Shown here piece after piece: positions 17,968 to 26,924 of a stretch of DNA of 64,000 nt. Below the pieces are notes generated by a model. It saw nothing but the letters and a program-made list of their open reading frames with translations. It did not search any database and was not told where the DNA came from. The stretch's first letter is position 1; each line of letters starts with the position of its first letter. The DNA is from an uncultured Granulosicoccaceae bacterium (GTDB lineage: Bacteria; Pseudomonadota; Gammaproteobacteria; Granulosicoccales; Granulosicoccaceae): positions 1-64,000 of the forward strand of contig CALISD010000025.1 of NCBI GenBank assembly GCA_938041955.1, written 5' to 3'. The position numbers and the translations under genes are program-made.

Positions 17968-19020
17968 CTACTTAGCCACTAACCGCAAAGTAGCCAGGTC
18001 TTTTCCAACCACCACATTGCCCTCAAAACCACCTGCTTTTGCGGCACCGGAATAGTCTTCTTCGGTTAGCGGCTTAGGTAATTTGTAAGGCCCTTGTCGC
18101 GGTGCACCCAGCGGTGGAATCAGATGGGTGAGCATCAGATGTTTTGCCTCGCTACGCCGGGCCATTGCACCCAGATCAGTAGCTGTACTTTGTCGAAAGT
18201 ATATGGGTGGAGGAAAGCCTGTGGTTCCATCCGGACCCATTACCGGGTGAATGGTGGAATGCACTATCACGTCAGCACCCTGTGCCAGTGCTTCAACCTG
18301 GGCAGACGTAGATGAATCTCTTGGCGGTGCGGGCTTATCATTACCTGCATCACCGCCAATAACCACACTGCCCGCGGGTGTATCTACTCTGTACGACGCA
18401 TGACCTGCAACGTGTCTTGAGAAAACGGCAGAGACAGATACTTCACCCGATGACCAAACTTCTGATGCTGCGATTGATTTAGGGAAAGTAACGGTATCCA
18501 GCAGATCAGCAGGGCCACCGGCCAGTCGCTTAGGGTTTTCCGCCAAACGTTGTGCAATCTCACCACTGTTGATTAACGCATCACCAATGTGGCTGGTGAA
18601 TGCTGTGCAACTCATTTCATGACCAGCTGGTGATTTGGTGTTTTCTGCACAAACAACGGGAAGCTTAGGACCTGCAGAATTGAAGTGCCAACGTAGCTGT
18701 GCGAGGTCTGCCAAACCTTCCACATGATCTGAATGCATATGTGTAAGAAAAACGGCACTCACCTTTCCAGCGGGTATTCCTAACTTTGACAGTTGCTGCG
18801 TTGTGCCACGGCCAGTATCAAACTGGAGCAATAAATCACTACAGTTATTCTCTTCGGTACCATACCTCACTAAAGTTCCAGAACCCGCCTGCCCGGCAAA
18901 TACAGGCGGCCCGCCCTGCACTCCGGTAATGGTTACCTCCAGACAACTGGCTCCATAGGCCGGGCTCACTAACAACCCGGCTGCTACTACGGATAAGAAT
19001 CGCTTCACCTCTGAATACAT
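17968..19020 (-). CDS. Secreted metallo-beta-lactamase-fold hydrolase
   Basis: The ATG at 19020 follows AGAGGAAG at ideal spacing, giving 350 residues; a GTG at 19035 overlaps that site and is disfavoured. The signal peptide ends around AYGASC. The zinc motif THMHSDHVEGLADL (HxHxDH) is intact, with SRHVAGHASYRV, VVIGGDAGND and HLMLTHLIPP supplying the later ligands. It resembles the ribonuclease Z/arylsulfatase (AtsA-like) branch, which includes periplasmic enzymes of unknown substrate. Several cysteines (about residues 20-60 and 130-145) suggest disulfides in the periplasm. It is monocistronic. Confidence 0.85.
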   Translation of the reverse strand: MYSEVKRFLSVVAAGLLVSPAYGASCLEVTITGVQGGPPVFAGQAGSGTLVRYGTEENNCSDLLLQFDTGRGTTQQLSKLGIPAGKVSAVFLTHMHSDHVEGLADLAQLRWHFNSAGPKLPVVCAENTKSPAGHEMSCTAFTSHIGDALINSGEIAQRLAENPKRLAGGPADLLDTVTFPKSIAASEVWSSGEVSVSAVFSRHVAGHASYRVDTPAGSVVIGGDAGNDKPAPPRDSSTSAQVEALAQGADVIVHSTIHPVMGPDGTTGFPPPIYFRQSTATDLGAMARRSEAKHLMLTHLIPPLGAPRQGPYKLPKPLTEEDYSGAAKAGGFEGNVVVGKDLATLRLVAK

Positions 19021-19418
19021 TTTTCTTCCTCTCACGAACCAGATTCAGTTTCCTAACAAGAAAGAATGGTAAAGCATGCGCTCCAAGCAGACTTTCTGAA
19101 CAAAAGATATCACAGTTTCGGGCATGCAAAGGCTCGGGCCAGATTACCCAGCAGTCCGCAACTCACTGACACGACAGGAGGTTTTGGCTCATCCGCCGAT
19201 ATCCAGGCACAACGGAAAACTGCAAAACCTCCTCTATAATGGGTACCTATGTGCGGAACATACAGAACGACTGGTGCCTGCACTGCAATAGAAAGGGTCT
19301 ATACGCGTTCTGGCCGGAACGTGAGATTGCGGCCAATACATGGTAACTTCCTGTCGCGAAGTCCCAACCAATCCGGACCAATTCACTTTACCAAATTGAT
19401 ACCACCAGAGCAGATAAT
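19021..19418. other. Divergent spacer with inverted repeat and TATAAT box
   Basis: Contains the candidate promoter and operator described separately (19176-19240). No small gene was recognised. About 180 bases separate the TATAAT box from the GlcG-like start, leaving a long untranslated leader if that promoter is used. Confidence 0.5.
19176..19240 (+). promoter_or_regulatory. Inverted repeat overlapping a promoter-like element
   Basis: AGGAGGTTTTG (19176-19186) and its perfect complement CAAAACCTCCT (19223-19233) enclose 36 bases. They are followed at once by a consensus TATAAT (19235-19240). No consensus -35 lies 17 bases upstream. The arrangement suggests a regulated promoter firing toward the GlcG-like gene, with the right arm inside the spacer region. 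The regulator is unknown. Confidence 0.4.
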
Positions 19419-19844
19419 ATGAATCAGTTGACGCTAGACAAAGCCAATCAAATCATCGCAGCAGCATTGGCACACTCAAAAACTGCAGGTTATCTACCTA
19501 TGGGGGTAGTTGTCGTGGACGCGGCAGGGCAAACCAAAGCGTATGCACGGGAAGACGGCGCCACCGCACTGCGTTTTGATATTGCGCTTGGCAAAGCCGC
19601 TGCTGCTGTTGGTATGGGCTGTAGTAGTCGAGTACTGGCAGAGCGAACGCAAACTGTTCCGGTATTTTTAGCGTCTATTGCCAGTGCTTCCTCCCAGCAC
19701 TTCATCGCACAGACCGGCGCAGTACTTATTAAAGATGCTGATGGTGCTGTTTTGGGTGCCGTAGGTGCCAGTGGTGGGACAGGTGATGAAGATGAAGCAA
19801 TCTGCATGGCTGGCGTTGTTGCTGGCGGGTTCACACACGCTTGA
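19419..19844 (+). CDS. GlcG/HbpS family protein
   Basis: Encodes 141 residues, the typical size of the GlcG/HbpS family (DUF336). It starts with the helix LTLDKANQIIAAALAHSKTAG, then the strand MGVVVVDAAGQTKAYAREDGA, and ends with AVLGAVGASGGTGDEDEAICMAGV, the family's glycine-rich signature. HbpS in Streptomyces binds haem, GlcG is encoded in the glycolate operon, and the family function is otherwise unclear. No glycolate genes are nearby. There is no signal peptide. It is expressed alone from the long leader described upstream. Confidence 0.87.
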   Translation: MNQLTLDKANQIIAAALAHSKTAGYLPMGVVVVDAAGQTKAYAREDGATALRFDIALGKAAAAVGMGCSSRVLAERTQTVPVFLASIASASSQHFIAQTGAVLIKDADGAVLGAVGASGGTGDEDEAICMAGVVAGGFTHA

Positions 19845-19899
19845 GCGACGGGCTTTCTGTTCAGGCCTTTGCCGGGTGACGCTGTTACGCGAGAGGTCT

Positions 19900-19932
19900 G
19901 ATCCACTCGCTGACGCGTCGGGGTTCCTTGAC
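19900..19932 (-). repeat. Family B dispersed repeat, single copy
   Basis: In reverse orientation this reads GTCAAGGAACCCCGACGCGT then CAGCGAGTGGATC, matching the tandem-array units at 4686-4770. It lies in the spacer between convergent genes. Confidence 0.65.
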
Positions 19933-20102
19933 GAACGGTGATTGAGGTACGAGCTATGATGATGTTACTTCGGAGATACCCTTAGGCTTTGAGAGACGTG
20001 AGCAGCGGGCTTTCCGTTGCGGCATGGCTCACGGCTCTATTTACAACCTACCGACAAATCGTGAGCTATCGAAAGATCAGGTACGGAGGCATTGCTCACT
20101 GG

Positions 20103-20933
20103 TTACTCTGACCCGTCATCTGTAACTGGAGAGATAGTCACACCTAACGGGCCTCGGGGTATCACAAGATCAACCAGCGTACCGTCACGCAGCACTTGTA
20201 CAGTCACCGGTTCATCTTTTTCGCCGGCAGCGGTAGCACTGCGGAGATCCCGGAATGTAAAAATACGATCATCGGCGTACCTGTAGATAACATCGCCATC
20301 TTGTATGCCGGCGCTATTGGCGGCGGAGTTATCGATCACGCTGTCTATTCTTATTCGGTTGTCTCTGCCTTCGGCTAACAGCAATCGATCATAGTCTTCA
20401 TCACCCAACGTCTCGCGCAATCGACTGCCACCATTCAGCTCTCTAAACGCCTGGCGGAATTCATCTGAGCTTACCCACCCCTCCCGCGTCGCACGGTCGC
20501 GGAGTTCCAGGCGTTGCAACTGTAAGTCATTGCGAATGGTTTCTATTTCACTGACCACGAAAGGATCAAACCCTGCACTTAACAGATCGGGTTCTGACGC
20601 TGGTTCGGATTCAGCGATCGGCGAGCTAACATTGGCAAGAACCAGCTCCAGTGATTCGATTCGTGATTCGGCATCTGACAGGCGAGACTCCAACTCGTCT
20701 ATTCGCTCTGCACCTGGACTTGACTCAATCTGCACCACACTCTCAACAACAGGTTCTTCTGGTACAACTGACAGCGGCGATCTGACTTCCGGCTCCACAG
20801 GCACTACCTGACTTGACAGCCCTGCCAGATCAACTGGCGCTGCAGCATCTATTTGCCGATTATCAATGAACGCATACAGCCCGGCGACTCCTGCAATACA
20901 ACCGACAATGAATGGAATAAATTTACCTTGCAC
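20103..20933 (-). CDS. Membrane-anchored coiled-coil PDZ-domain protein
   Basis: Encodes 276 residues from a GTG start that has AGAGG eight bases upstream. An N-terminal hydrophobic segment (FIPFIVGCIAGVAGLYAF) anchors it with the bulk in the periplasm. A Pro/Glu/Val-rich linker is followed by a short coiled coil (ERIDELESRLSDAESRIESLELVLA, about residues 76-100). A C-terminal PDZ-type domain follows (IRIDSVIDNSAANSAGIQDGDVIYRYADDRIFTF), as in the second half of HtrA-like proteins. There is no protease domain, so it is probably a scaffold or adaptor. It could be coupled to a small doubtful frame upstream (20923-21261). Confidence 0.75.
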   Translation of the reverse strand: MQGKFIPFIVGCIAGVAGLYAFIDNRQIDAAAPVDLAGLSSQVVPVEPEVRSPLSVVPEEPVVESVVQIESSPGAERIDELESRLSDAESRIESLELVLANVSSPIAESEPASEPDLLSAGFDPFVVSEIETIRNDLQLQRLELRDRATREGWVSSDEFRQAFRELNGGSRLRETLGDEDYDRLLLAEGRDNRIRIDSVIDNSAANSAGIQDGDVIYRYADDRIFTFRDLRSATAAGEKDEPVTVQVLRDGTLVDLVIPRGPLGVTISPVTDDGSE

Positions 20934-21388
20934 TCAGATAACCTCTGTTTGTCTCTATCAGTAGGATAGAGACGAATGATAGAAAATAAAGGCATGCAGA
21001 AATATACAAAGGGAAACTCCCTTGTGTGCTATTGCAACAACAGCAGGGAACAGCCCAATCGCACAGTTGACGTAGCACACCTGCCCTAATTGGCGGTATC
21101 TCTATCAGTACCCCGTCTGCAATCAACACAAGGCCTCGGCCTTGTGACTCTGTTGCCGTGTGAACAACCCAGTCTTGCAAATCACCAGATGATGGCTTCG
21201 GTACATTGTTCGACAATGATGAATCCGGCACTGAATCAATCATTGCACAGGATAGGTTCAAATCAGGACGCTGTTAGTGGCGTTAAAAACAAGTGCAGCT
21301 GAACTGGTTCGGGAAGGCAGTAAAGTGACAGTACAAAATACACTATAGTACTTACCCTCGGTGAACAAGCTAATCCGTGGAAGCTATT
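20934..21388. other. Spacer with an uncertain small open frame
   Basis: A 112-residue minus-strand frame (20923-21261) overlaps the PDZ gene start by eleven bases. It contains DWVVHTATESQGRGLVLIADGV, which looks protein-like, then an odd CCCC run. It has no recognisable family and was not called. The rest should hold the promoter of the PDZ gene. Confidence 0.35.
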
Positions 21389-22567
21389 CTAATTTTTCTG
21401 CAAATCAAAAGGCGTTTTACTAATGGTGACTATTGAACAAAAACTCAGCAACACAGCAATCACCAGCGCTATCAAATAGGATTGATTTCTATCATATAAC
21501 CACCCACTAAACCATGGCCCGAGCAACCCGGCCAAACCCCACGCTGTAAATATTTGACCATATACGCGGGCGGAAGATTCGACGCCGAACGTATCGGCGA
21601 CGGCGACTGGATAGATCGCAATCACAGCACCATAACTGTATCCCGCCAGCAGTAAACCTATCAAGACCCAGAATACCGGGTCTGTCAGAGGGAACACCTG
21701 AGGAACTATTAATATAACCAAGCCGACCACAGTAAGCAGAGGCAGAACTCGTAGCAATGAACGTGTGGTCACATAGCCGGTTAAATACACCGCACTAAAC
21801 CCACCCACCATATTCCCTGCAGCAACGCAGGTTACCGCCCAAAGGGCCATGGTATCGCTAATGTTCAACCAACGCGCAATACTGTACGCATGACCCAACA
21901 CCATCAGGCCAGCAGAGACTGCTCCGCCGTAACCACACCAAAACAGCCATCGTGCTCGACGATGTGTTTGGTTAAAGTTTGTAATCGCACCTACTCGCTC
22001 GCTCTGATAAACCACACCTGATCGATACACCACAACAGCACCAAGAAAAATAATTACCGCGAATATAAAAGCACAGAATAATAGTGCACGGCTGTTCCCC
22101 CCTGCCTCTATTAGAAACGAAAACAGAAATGGTGCGCAAGTCGCACCGACTGCATAGAACGCTGTAACCAGAACCATCGCTTGCGCACGAGATGATGGAG
22201 CAACTTGACCAGATAGTTGTAAGGTATAACCATAGCCAAGCCCGTTTGCGCCACCGAACAATATACCGTAGTAAAAATAAAGCTCAAAAACAGTAGCGCT
22301 ATACGATGCCCCCCACAAACCCACTGCAACGATACTGGCCACAGATACAAAAACTAAACATGGTGATAACAGGCGGTAAATGAAGTGCCCGAACAACACT
22401 GCCACTGTGAGCGACACCAAGGCAATCGAGTATATTAGACTTACGCTGGCTCTTGATGCTCCCGGCAAGGCCTCCCACTCTGGCACAAAAACAGAAAACG
22501 CATGGATCGACCCAAGCAACAAGCTAACTACAAAACACGCGACTAATTCCGGCGAACCGTATTTCAT
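21389..22567 (-). CDS. Major facilitator superfamily transporter (OFA/MCT-like)
   Basis: Encodes 392 residues from the ATG at 22567; a TTG at 22573 has better spacing to an AAGGAA ribosome-binding site and may be the true start. Twelve hydrophobic segments are visible. The first helix VACFVVSLLLGSIHAFSVFVPEW and the following SRASVSLIYSIALVSLTVAVL resemble the oxalate/formate antiporter and monocarboxylate branch. It is an inner-membrane secondary carrier, probably for a small organic acid or amino-acid derivative. It sits about 45 bases downstream of the aminotransferase gene in the same direction, so the two are likely an operon handling one compound. Confidence 0.85.
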   Translation of the reverse strand: MKYGSPELVACFVVSLLLGSIHAFSVFVPEWEALPGASRASVSLIYSIALVSLTVAVLFGHFIYRLLSPCLVFVSVASIVAVGLWGASYSATVFELYFYYGILFGGANGLGYGYTLQLSGQVAPSSRAQAMVLVTAFYAVGATCAPFLFSFLIEAGGNSRALLFCAFIFAVIIFLGAVVVYRSGVVYQSERVGAITNFNQTHRRARWLFWCGYGGAVSAGLMVLGHAYSIARWLNISDTMALWAVTCVAAGNMVGGFSAVYLTGYVTTRSLLRVLPLLTVVGLVILIVPQVFPLTDPVFWVLIGLLLAGYSYGAVIAIYPVAVADTFGVESSARVYGQIFTAWGLAGLLGPWFSGWLYDRNQSYLIALVIAVLLSFCSIVTISKTPFDLQKN

Positions 22568-22614
22568 AGTCAACTTTATTCCTTTAAAGCCTTATGAATA
22601 TATTGCAAACAAGT

Positions 22615-23889
22615 TTATGTGAACTTCTTTATCATCCGTTCCAACCCGTCAAGCCCCTTAACCAGGGTTTCCATTTCCGGACCATAACTGATACGGGCAT
22701 AGTTGCTGTATCGGGTATTTCTTCTGCGCCTTTGCCCGGGGTTAACGTCAAAAAACACACCGGGAACGCTGATTACGCGCTCATTCAGCCCCTCTTCAAA
22801 GAAGTTCATTCCAACATTCAGAGGCGGCGGCAGGTCAGACAAGTTTGCCCAGACGTAAAACGATCCATTCGGTACAGCATCTGCAGTGATACCCATGTTG
22901 TGCAAGCGGTCGAGCACATAGTCACGCTTAATACGAAAAGTCTTTTGAATTGCCTTCGTTTCGGCACGCATGTATTCCGGGTCAAGCAATGCACAGGCTT
23001 CAAGTTGAAACGGATGATTCGCGCCTCCATCAAGAAAAGAACCGGCACTTGCTATGGTTTCAATGACAGATTTTGGCCCGAGTGTCCAACTCACCCGAAA
23101 TCCAGGGTAGCGCCAGTTCTTGGTCAGCCCATCGATAATCAGCACCGGTGTGGTTTCAACGTCATCGACATACTGCGCGGCAGACACGATGTTATCCGGG
23201 TTATTGGTCTCGCTATAAATAAAGTGAGAATAGTGCTCATCCATAATCATGGAACACCCCGTCTCGGTGGCGATATCTACCCAGCTTCGCAGCTGATGGT
23301 CTTGAATCACATGCCCTGTCGGGTTACACGGGTTACTGAGTAATAACGCATTCAGTCCACGGCCTAGAATCTCCTGCCGCAGTGCATCGGTGCTGATTTG
23401 ATAACCGCTATCGGCGCTTAATAAAATAGGTATTGGAATAAAAGATTTGAACGTTGAGAGCAACTCTTCATAGGCGGTATAGTCAGGCAGGAAATGCCCC
23501 ATATTGATATCGTCAAGGGCTGCGGCGAGTCGAGTCAGAGACAATCGTCCACCGCCCGCGATACTTACGTTCTCATAGGTGTATTGGGACTTCTTTCCTT
23601 TGCGAAACAGCTCATTGTACAAAGCCGCCACCCGCTTTCTCAGCTCTATTTCCCCTGCGACCGGACTGTAGCTACGACTGGGGGGGGCAGCAGATATATT
23701 TTTGATGCGCACCGGGGAATCTGGAAGATCACCCGTCTCAGGTGAACCCTGGCCTAAGTTTGCCCAATCTTTGTTTTCATACTCAAAACCGCATTGCTCA
23801 GCTCGATGCATGACATAGATGACACCAGTCCGTGGGACGTGTCTGAAGCCAGGTATGGTCGGTCGGGTAAATTGTTGAGTGAGGTCCAA
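22615..23889 (-). CDS. PLP-dependent class I/II aminotransferase
   Basis: Encodes 424 residues. The fold-type I markers are present: AGGGRLSLTR (cofactor phosphate loop, about 111-120), NPCNPTG (186-192), the aspartate in MIMDEHYSHF (Asp217) that pairs with the pyridine nitrogen, and the Schiff-base lysine in DGLTKNWRYPGFRVSW (Lys257). NYARISYG near the C-terminus supplies the arginine that binds the substrate carboxylate. It transfers an amino group between an amino acid and a 2-oxoacid in the cytosol. Its neighbours (an MFS carrier downstream, an amine-type FAD oxidase divergent) suggest amino-acid or amine catabolism, but the substrate is open. Confidence 0.9.
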   Translation of the reverse strand: MDLTQQFTRPTIPGFRHVPRTGVIYVMHRAEQCGFEYENKDWANLGQGSPETGDLPDSPVRIKNISAAPPSRSYSPVAGEIELRKRVAALYNELFRKGKKSQYTYENVSIAGGGRLSLTRLAAALDDINMGHFLPDYTAYEELLSTFKSFIPIPILLSADSGYQISTDALRQEILGRGLNALLLSNPCNPTGHVIQDHQLRSWVDIATETGCSMIMDEHYSHFIYSETNNPDNIVSAAQYVDDVETTPVLIIDGLTKNWRYPGFRVSWTLGPKSVIETIASAGSFLDGGANHPFQLEACALLDPEYMRAETKAIQKTFRIKRDYVLDRLHNMGITADAVPNGSFYVWANLSDLPPPLNVGMNFFEEGLNERVISVPGVFFDVNPGQRRRRNTRYSNYARISYGPEMETLVKGLDGLERMIKKFT

Positions 23890-24192
23890 GTGGTTTATCC
23901 AGTCAATGTTGTTTTGCTGCTAACTGTAAGTTGTTCGGCGTGCAAATCCAACTAGAAATACACAGGCTCTGGGGTATCCAATCGCCCCCGCCCCTGAATG
24001 CACTCGATCCACATGCTCCGGAAACCCGACGCGTAAGCGAGTGGCATGCGGTGTATGCACCAGCTTATACGCCGATGAAGCAAAGACATTACCAGGAAAA
24101 ATTGCGAGCTCAGCCAACGACAACCAAATGGGGTTGACACTGCCACCCGCACCATAAACAATGACTTTACACATGATATCGGTCACTTATTC
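23890..24192. other. Divergent spacer with a family B repeat
   Basis: Separates the aminotransferase and FAD-oxidase genes and so should hold two promoters. A single family B core (GGAAACCCGACGCGTAAGCG then AGTGG) lies at 24020-24044. Nothing else was recognised. Confidence 0.5.
24018..24046 (+). repeat. Family B dispersed repeat, single copy
   Basis: GGAAACCCGACGCGTAAGCG followed by AGTGG, identical in its core to units of the 4686-5082 array apart from GTAAG for GTGAG. Confidence 0.65.
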
Positions 24193-25485
24193 TTGAATCA
24201 GACACACGAATCTGATCACACGCAGGCAATCTCCCTGTGGGATATCTCGGCTGAGGAAAAGAACTTTGCCAGTGAATTCTTGCCCGATGAAAAAGTCGAC
24301 GTTGCGATCATTGGCGGAGGATTCACTGGCCTTTCCACCGCCTTGCACTGCGCCGAAAAAGGTCTCAATGCGCAAGTCATCGAATCAAAACAGATAGGCT
24401 ACGGTGGTTCCGGCCGTAACTGTGGCCTGGTGAATGCTGCACTCTGGCTCCCGCCTCAAGACGTTCGCGCCCGTTTAGGGGAAACCTATGGCCCGCGATT
24501 CGTCACGCAGTTCGGTAAAGGACCGGAATATGTTTTTTATCTGATAGAAAAACATCAAATGCGTTGTGAAGCTACCCGCACGGGAACCATCCACGCTGCA
24601 CACGCACCCGCCGGTTACAAGGAGCTACAAGGACGTGCAGCTGAGTGGCTACGACTAGGCGAGCCGGTAGAATTACTCGATAAGGATGCTGTCAGCAAAC
24701 TGATCGGCACTGATGCTTTTTATGGTGGACTGCTAGATCATCGAGCAGGCACCATTAACCCGATGGGCTATTGTCGAGGTTTAGCACGAGCAGCTCACGG
24801 CGCTGGCGCTAACATCAGCACAGGCGTTACCGCAACCAGACTACAAAAAGACGGAAGCCGGTGGCGGGTCGAAACTGACAAAGGAACTCTTCAGGCAAAT
24901 GCCGTAATACTTGCCACCAACGCCTACACTGACAACCTATGGCCTGATCTCAAACGCATCTTTACCATCATTCACTATTTTCAATTGGCCACCACCCCAC
25001 TTGATTCAGATGCCGCTCATATACTCCCAGGCAAGCAAGGTTTGTGGGATACCGGGAAAATAATGTTCAATATTCGGCGGGACGCTTTCGACCGGCTGTT
25101 ACTTGGTAGCATGGGGAAGATACACGGCACCGCAAACAAGGGGCTATCGTATAGATGGGCTCAAAATCAACTCAAAAGAATTTTCCCTTCGCTCAAACCG
25201 ATGCAATTCGAGCAGGCATGGCATGGCCAGATCGCCATGACGCCAGATCATTTACCTCGAATCTACGAACTGGATGATCAGTTGTTTACCGCCATCGGTT
25301 ACAACGGACGAGGGATTACCACCGGTACAATATTCGGCAAGGCAATCGCTGATCTACTCACCGGGATGGATAAAAAACAACTGCCGCTTCCGATAAGCGA
25401 TCTAACGACTGTTGCCACAGCACCTGTGACCTCGCGATTTTATCAAATGGCGTTTGCTGCTAACCAACTCATCCGGAGCTTGTAG
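24193..25485 (+). CDS. FAD-dependent amine/amino-acid oxidoreductase (DAO/PuuB-like)
   Basis: Encodes 430 residues from a TTG start; no in-frame ATG lies nearby. After SLWDIS, a segment placed like the N-terminal motif of gamma-glutamylputrescine oxidase-type proteins, comes the FAD motif VDVAIIGGGFTGLSTAL (36-52). YGGSGRNCGLVNAAL is the DAO-family flavin-contact loop. The C-terminal FTAIGYNGRGITTGTIFGKAIADLL closes the FAD site. Family members oxidise a secondary or primary amine to an imine or aldehyde with release of H2O2 or reduction of a quinone. Divergence from the aminotransferase-MFS pair suggests a shared amine or amino-acid route. The exact substrate is not determined. Confidence 0.87.
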   Translation: MNQTHESDHTQAISLWDISAEEKNFASEFLPDEKVDVAIIGGGFTGLSTALHCAEKGLNAQVIESKQIGYGGSGRNCGLVNAALWLPPQDVRARLGETYGPRFVTQFGKGPEYVFYLIEKHQMRCEATRTGTIHAAHAPAGYKELQGRAAEWLRLGEPVELLDKDAVSKLIGTDAFYGGLLDHRAGTINPMGYCRGLARAAHGAGANISTGVTATRLQKDGSRWRVETDKGTLQANAVILATNAYTDNLWPDLKRIFTIIHYFQLATTPLDSDAAHILPGKQGLWDTGKIMFNIRRDAFDRLLLGSMGKIHGTANKGLSYRWAQNQLKRIFPSLKPMQFEQAWHGQIAMTPDHLPRIYELDDQLFTAIGYNGRGITTGTIFGKAIADLLTGMDKKQLPLPISDLTTVATAPVTSRFYQMAFAANQLIRSL

Positions 25486-25843
25486 TAAAGCTTGGATCAA
25501 CTAATAAATTTTCAGATTGCGTTTCACAGAATCACTTTTCTAACGCTGCTATGGTTGTGGAGAAGGCAAAGTGTTACCGAACCTTCCAAACAATCCACTT
25601 GCGAAAATTACATTCGATTGCTTCATAGCCAGCCAATGGCTATCCCCGCCAATGTAAGCACTAAGCCTACATCGCCTCCTGCGCAGTTGGTCTACATCAT
25701 TAGTCACAGTAGGCTAAATAGATAACCCTTCAGACAAAAAATAGCGCCGTTATAAATTTGTTATATCTGTGTGATCACCGCGTGAACGAAAACAATCAGG
25801 ATCCATTTCGCTGTTTACCTTAACCGAACAATGGACCCTGAAT
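25486..25843. other. Spacer, nothing recognised
   Basis: AT-rich spacer between two plus-strand genes. It probably contains the promoter of the spondin-domain gene, but no clear boxes or hairpins were picked out. Confidence 0.4.
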
Positions 25844-26590
25844 ATGAAATTACTCATCCTTCCTGTATTACTTACTGGCTCACTGGTACTAGGCATGCAA
25901 ACCGCAACCGCCGCTTCCAATAATTTTCCCTACTGCGAAAACGGCGCTGCAAGCGATTCCGATGGCGATGGTTATGGATGGGAAAACGACGCCACATGCC
26001 TTGTCAGTGCATCTGCCAGCTATACCATCACAGTACGAAACCTCAGTTACCAGCAAGTTCTTTCACCGGTAATTGCGGTTACTCATAACAAAAATATTGC
26101 CCTGTTGAGTGCTGGTGAGCCTGCCAGTGCTGGCCTTACTGCTATCGCCGAAGGTGGAGATACATCGGTTCTTCAAGCCGCCCTTGAAGCTGCATCAGAC
26201 GTAAGCGGTATTGCGACCAGCAGCGGCCCGGTTCCACCGGCAACTGCAGTCACTTTCGAAGTCAGCGGTTCTGACGCCTACGTTAGCCTGACATCGATGC
26301 TGGTTAATACCAACGATGCATTGATGGTGGTTGATACTGCTGCTCTTCCAGCTCACTCCGGCGACTATGTTAAATACTACGCACGCTCATGGGATGCTGG
26401 TACAGAAACCAATGATGAAATGTGCTCGCATATACCGGGACCTGCCTGTGGCGGGACTGGCGGTTCACCTGATGATAGTGGTGAGGGCTTTGTACACATT
26501 CATCGTGGCCTGCAAGGGGTAGGTGATCTGGATGCTGCAGCTCAATCATGGACTGACCCTGTAGCGGTTGTCACTATCGTTAGAAACTAG
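25844..26590 (+). CDS. Secreted spondin-domain protein with a DGDGYGW motif
   Basis: Encodes 248 residues with a signal peptide (LILPVLLTGSLVLGMQTATAAS). Immediately after cleavage comes CENGAASDSDGDGYGWENDATC, the same Cys-flanked Asp/Gly/aromatic motif found in the 5311-6879 protein. The rest matches the bacterial spondin_N domain: YTITVRNLSYQQVLSPVIAVTH, a Gly/Ala middle, YYARSWDAGTETNDE, and the terminal FVHIHRGLQGVGDL with WTDPVAVVTI. Spondin domains are extracellular and often bind ligands or matrix; the bacterial role is unknown. A long hairpin follows the stop codon. The gene is isolated. Confidence 0.85.
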   Translation: MKLLILPVLLTGSLVLGMQTATAASNNFPYCENGAASDSDGDGYGWENDATCLVSASASYTITVRNLSYQQVLSPVIAVTHNKNIALLSAGEPASAGLTAIAEGGDTSVLQAALEAASDVSGIATSSGPVPPATAVTFEVSGSDAYVSLTSMLVNTNDALMVVDTAALPAHSGDYVKYYARSWDAGTETNDEMCSHIPGPACGGTGGSPDDSGEGFVHIHRGLQGVGDLDAAAQSWTDPVAVVTIVRN

Positions 26591-26602
26591 TCGTCACATA
26601 GT

Positions 26603-26628
26603 CAGAGGCTGGCTCAAGCCAGCCTCTG
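26603..26628 (+). terminator. Hairpin after the spondin-domain gene
   Basis: A perfect 11-base stem (CAGAGGCTGGC with GCCAGCCTCTG) and a TCAA loop, twelve bases past the stop codon. A uridine run is lacking, so intrinsic termination is probable but not certain. Confidence 0.6.
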
Positions 26629-26880
26629 CTCTACAGCCGCTGCAAGTGGGTGACCCTAACCTTCCTACGTTGACGACACATTCTCGTGGTAACAACAGCT
26701 CCAAAAAAGCAGTAAGCCGCAGCATATGGCAGGTTTGTGGAGTCCCCACCAATGGGAGGGGCCTTGCATATCCCTCACGCTGGCGGTTTATTATCAGGAA
26801 ATAGGAGGCGGTGGATAACACTGATGTAGATTCACCGTACGCCAGAGATAAACCATACCCCCGTCCTCATAACTCCTCCA

Positions 26881-26923
26881 CGGAAACCGACGCGTAAGCG
26901 AATGGATCAAGCCCATTACGTCG
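26881..26923 (+). repeat. Family B dispersed repeat, single copy
   Basis: GGAAACCGACGCGTAAGCG, then AATGGATCAAGCCC and ACGTC, in the same order as in the tandem array. It lies directly beside the end of the SOUL gene. Confidence 0.6.
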
Positions 26924-26924
26924 C

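Larger units (their letters stand above)
26591..26924. other. Convergent spacer
   Basis: Holds the hairpin after the spondin gene (26603-26628) and one family B repeat (26881-26923). No gene was seen. Confidence 0.5.

Noticed and set aside
20923-21261. 112-residue frame upstream of the PDZ gene
   Set aside because: It has a partly protein-like middle but no family, an odd Cys run and no clear ribosome-binding site; kept only as a spacer remark.
22594-23343. 249-residue antisense frame across the aminotransferase
   Set aside because: The sense strand shows all PLP-enzyme motifs; the antisense frame resembles nothing.
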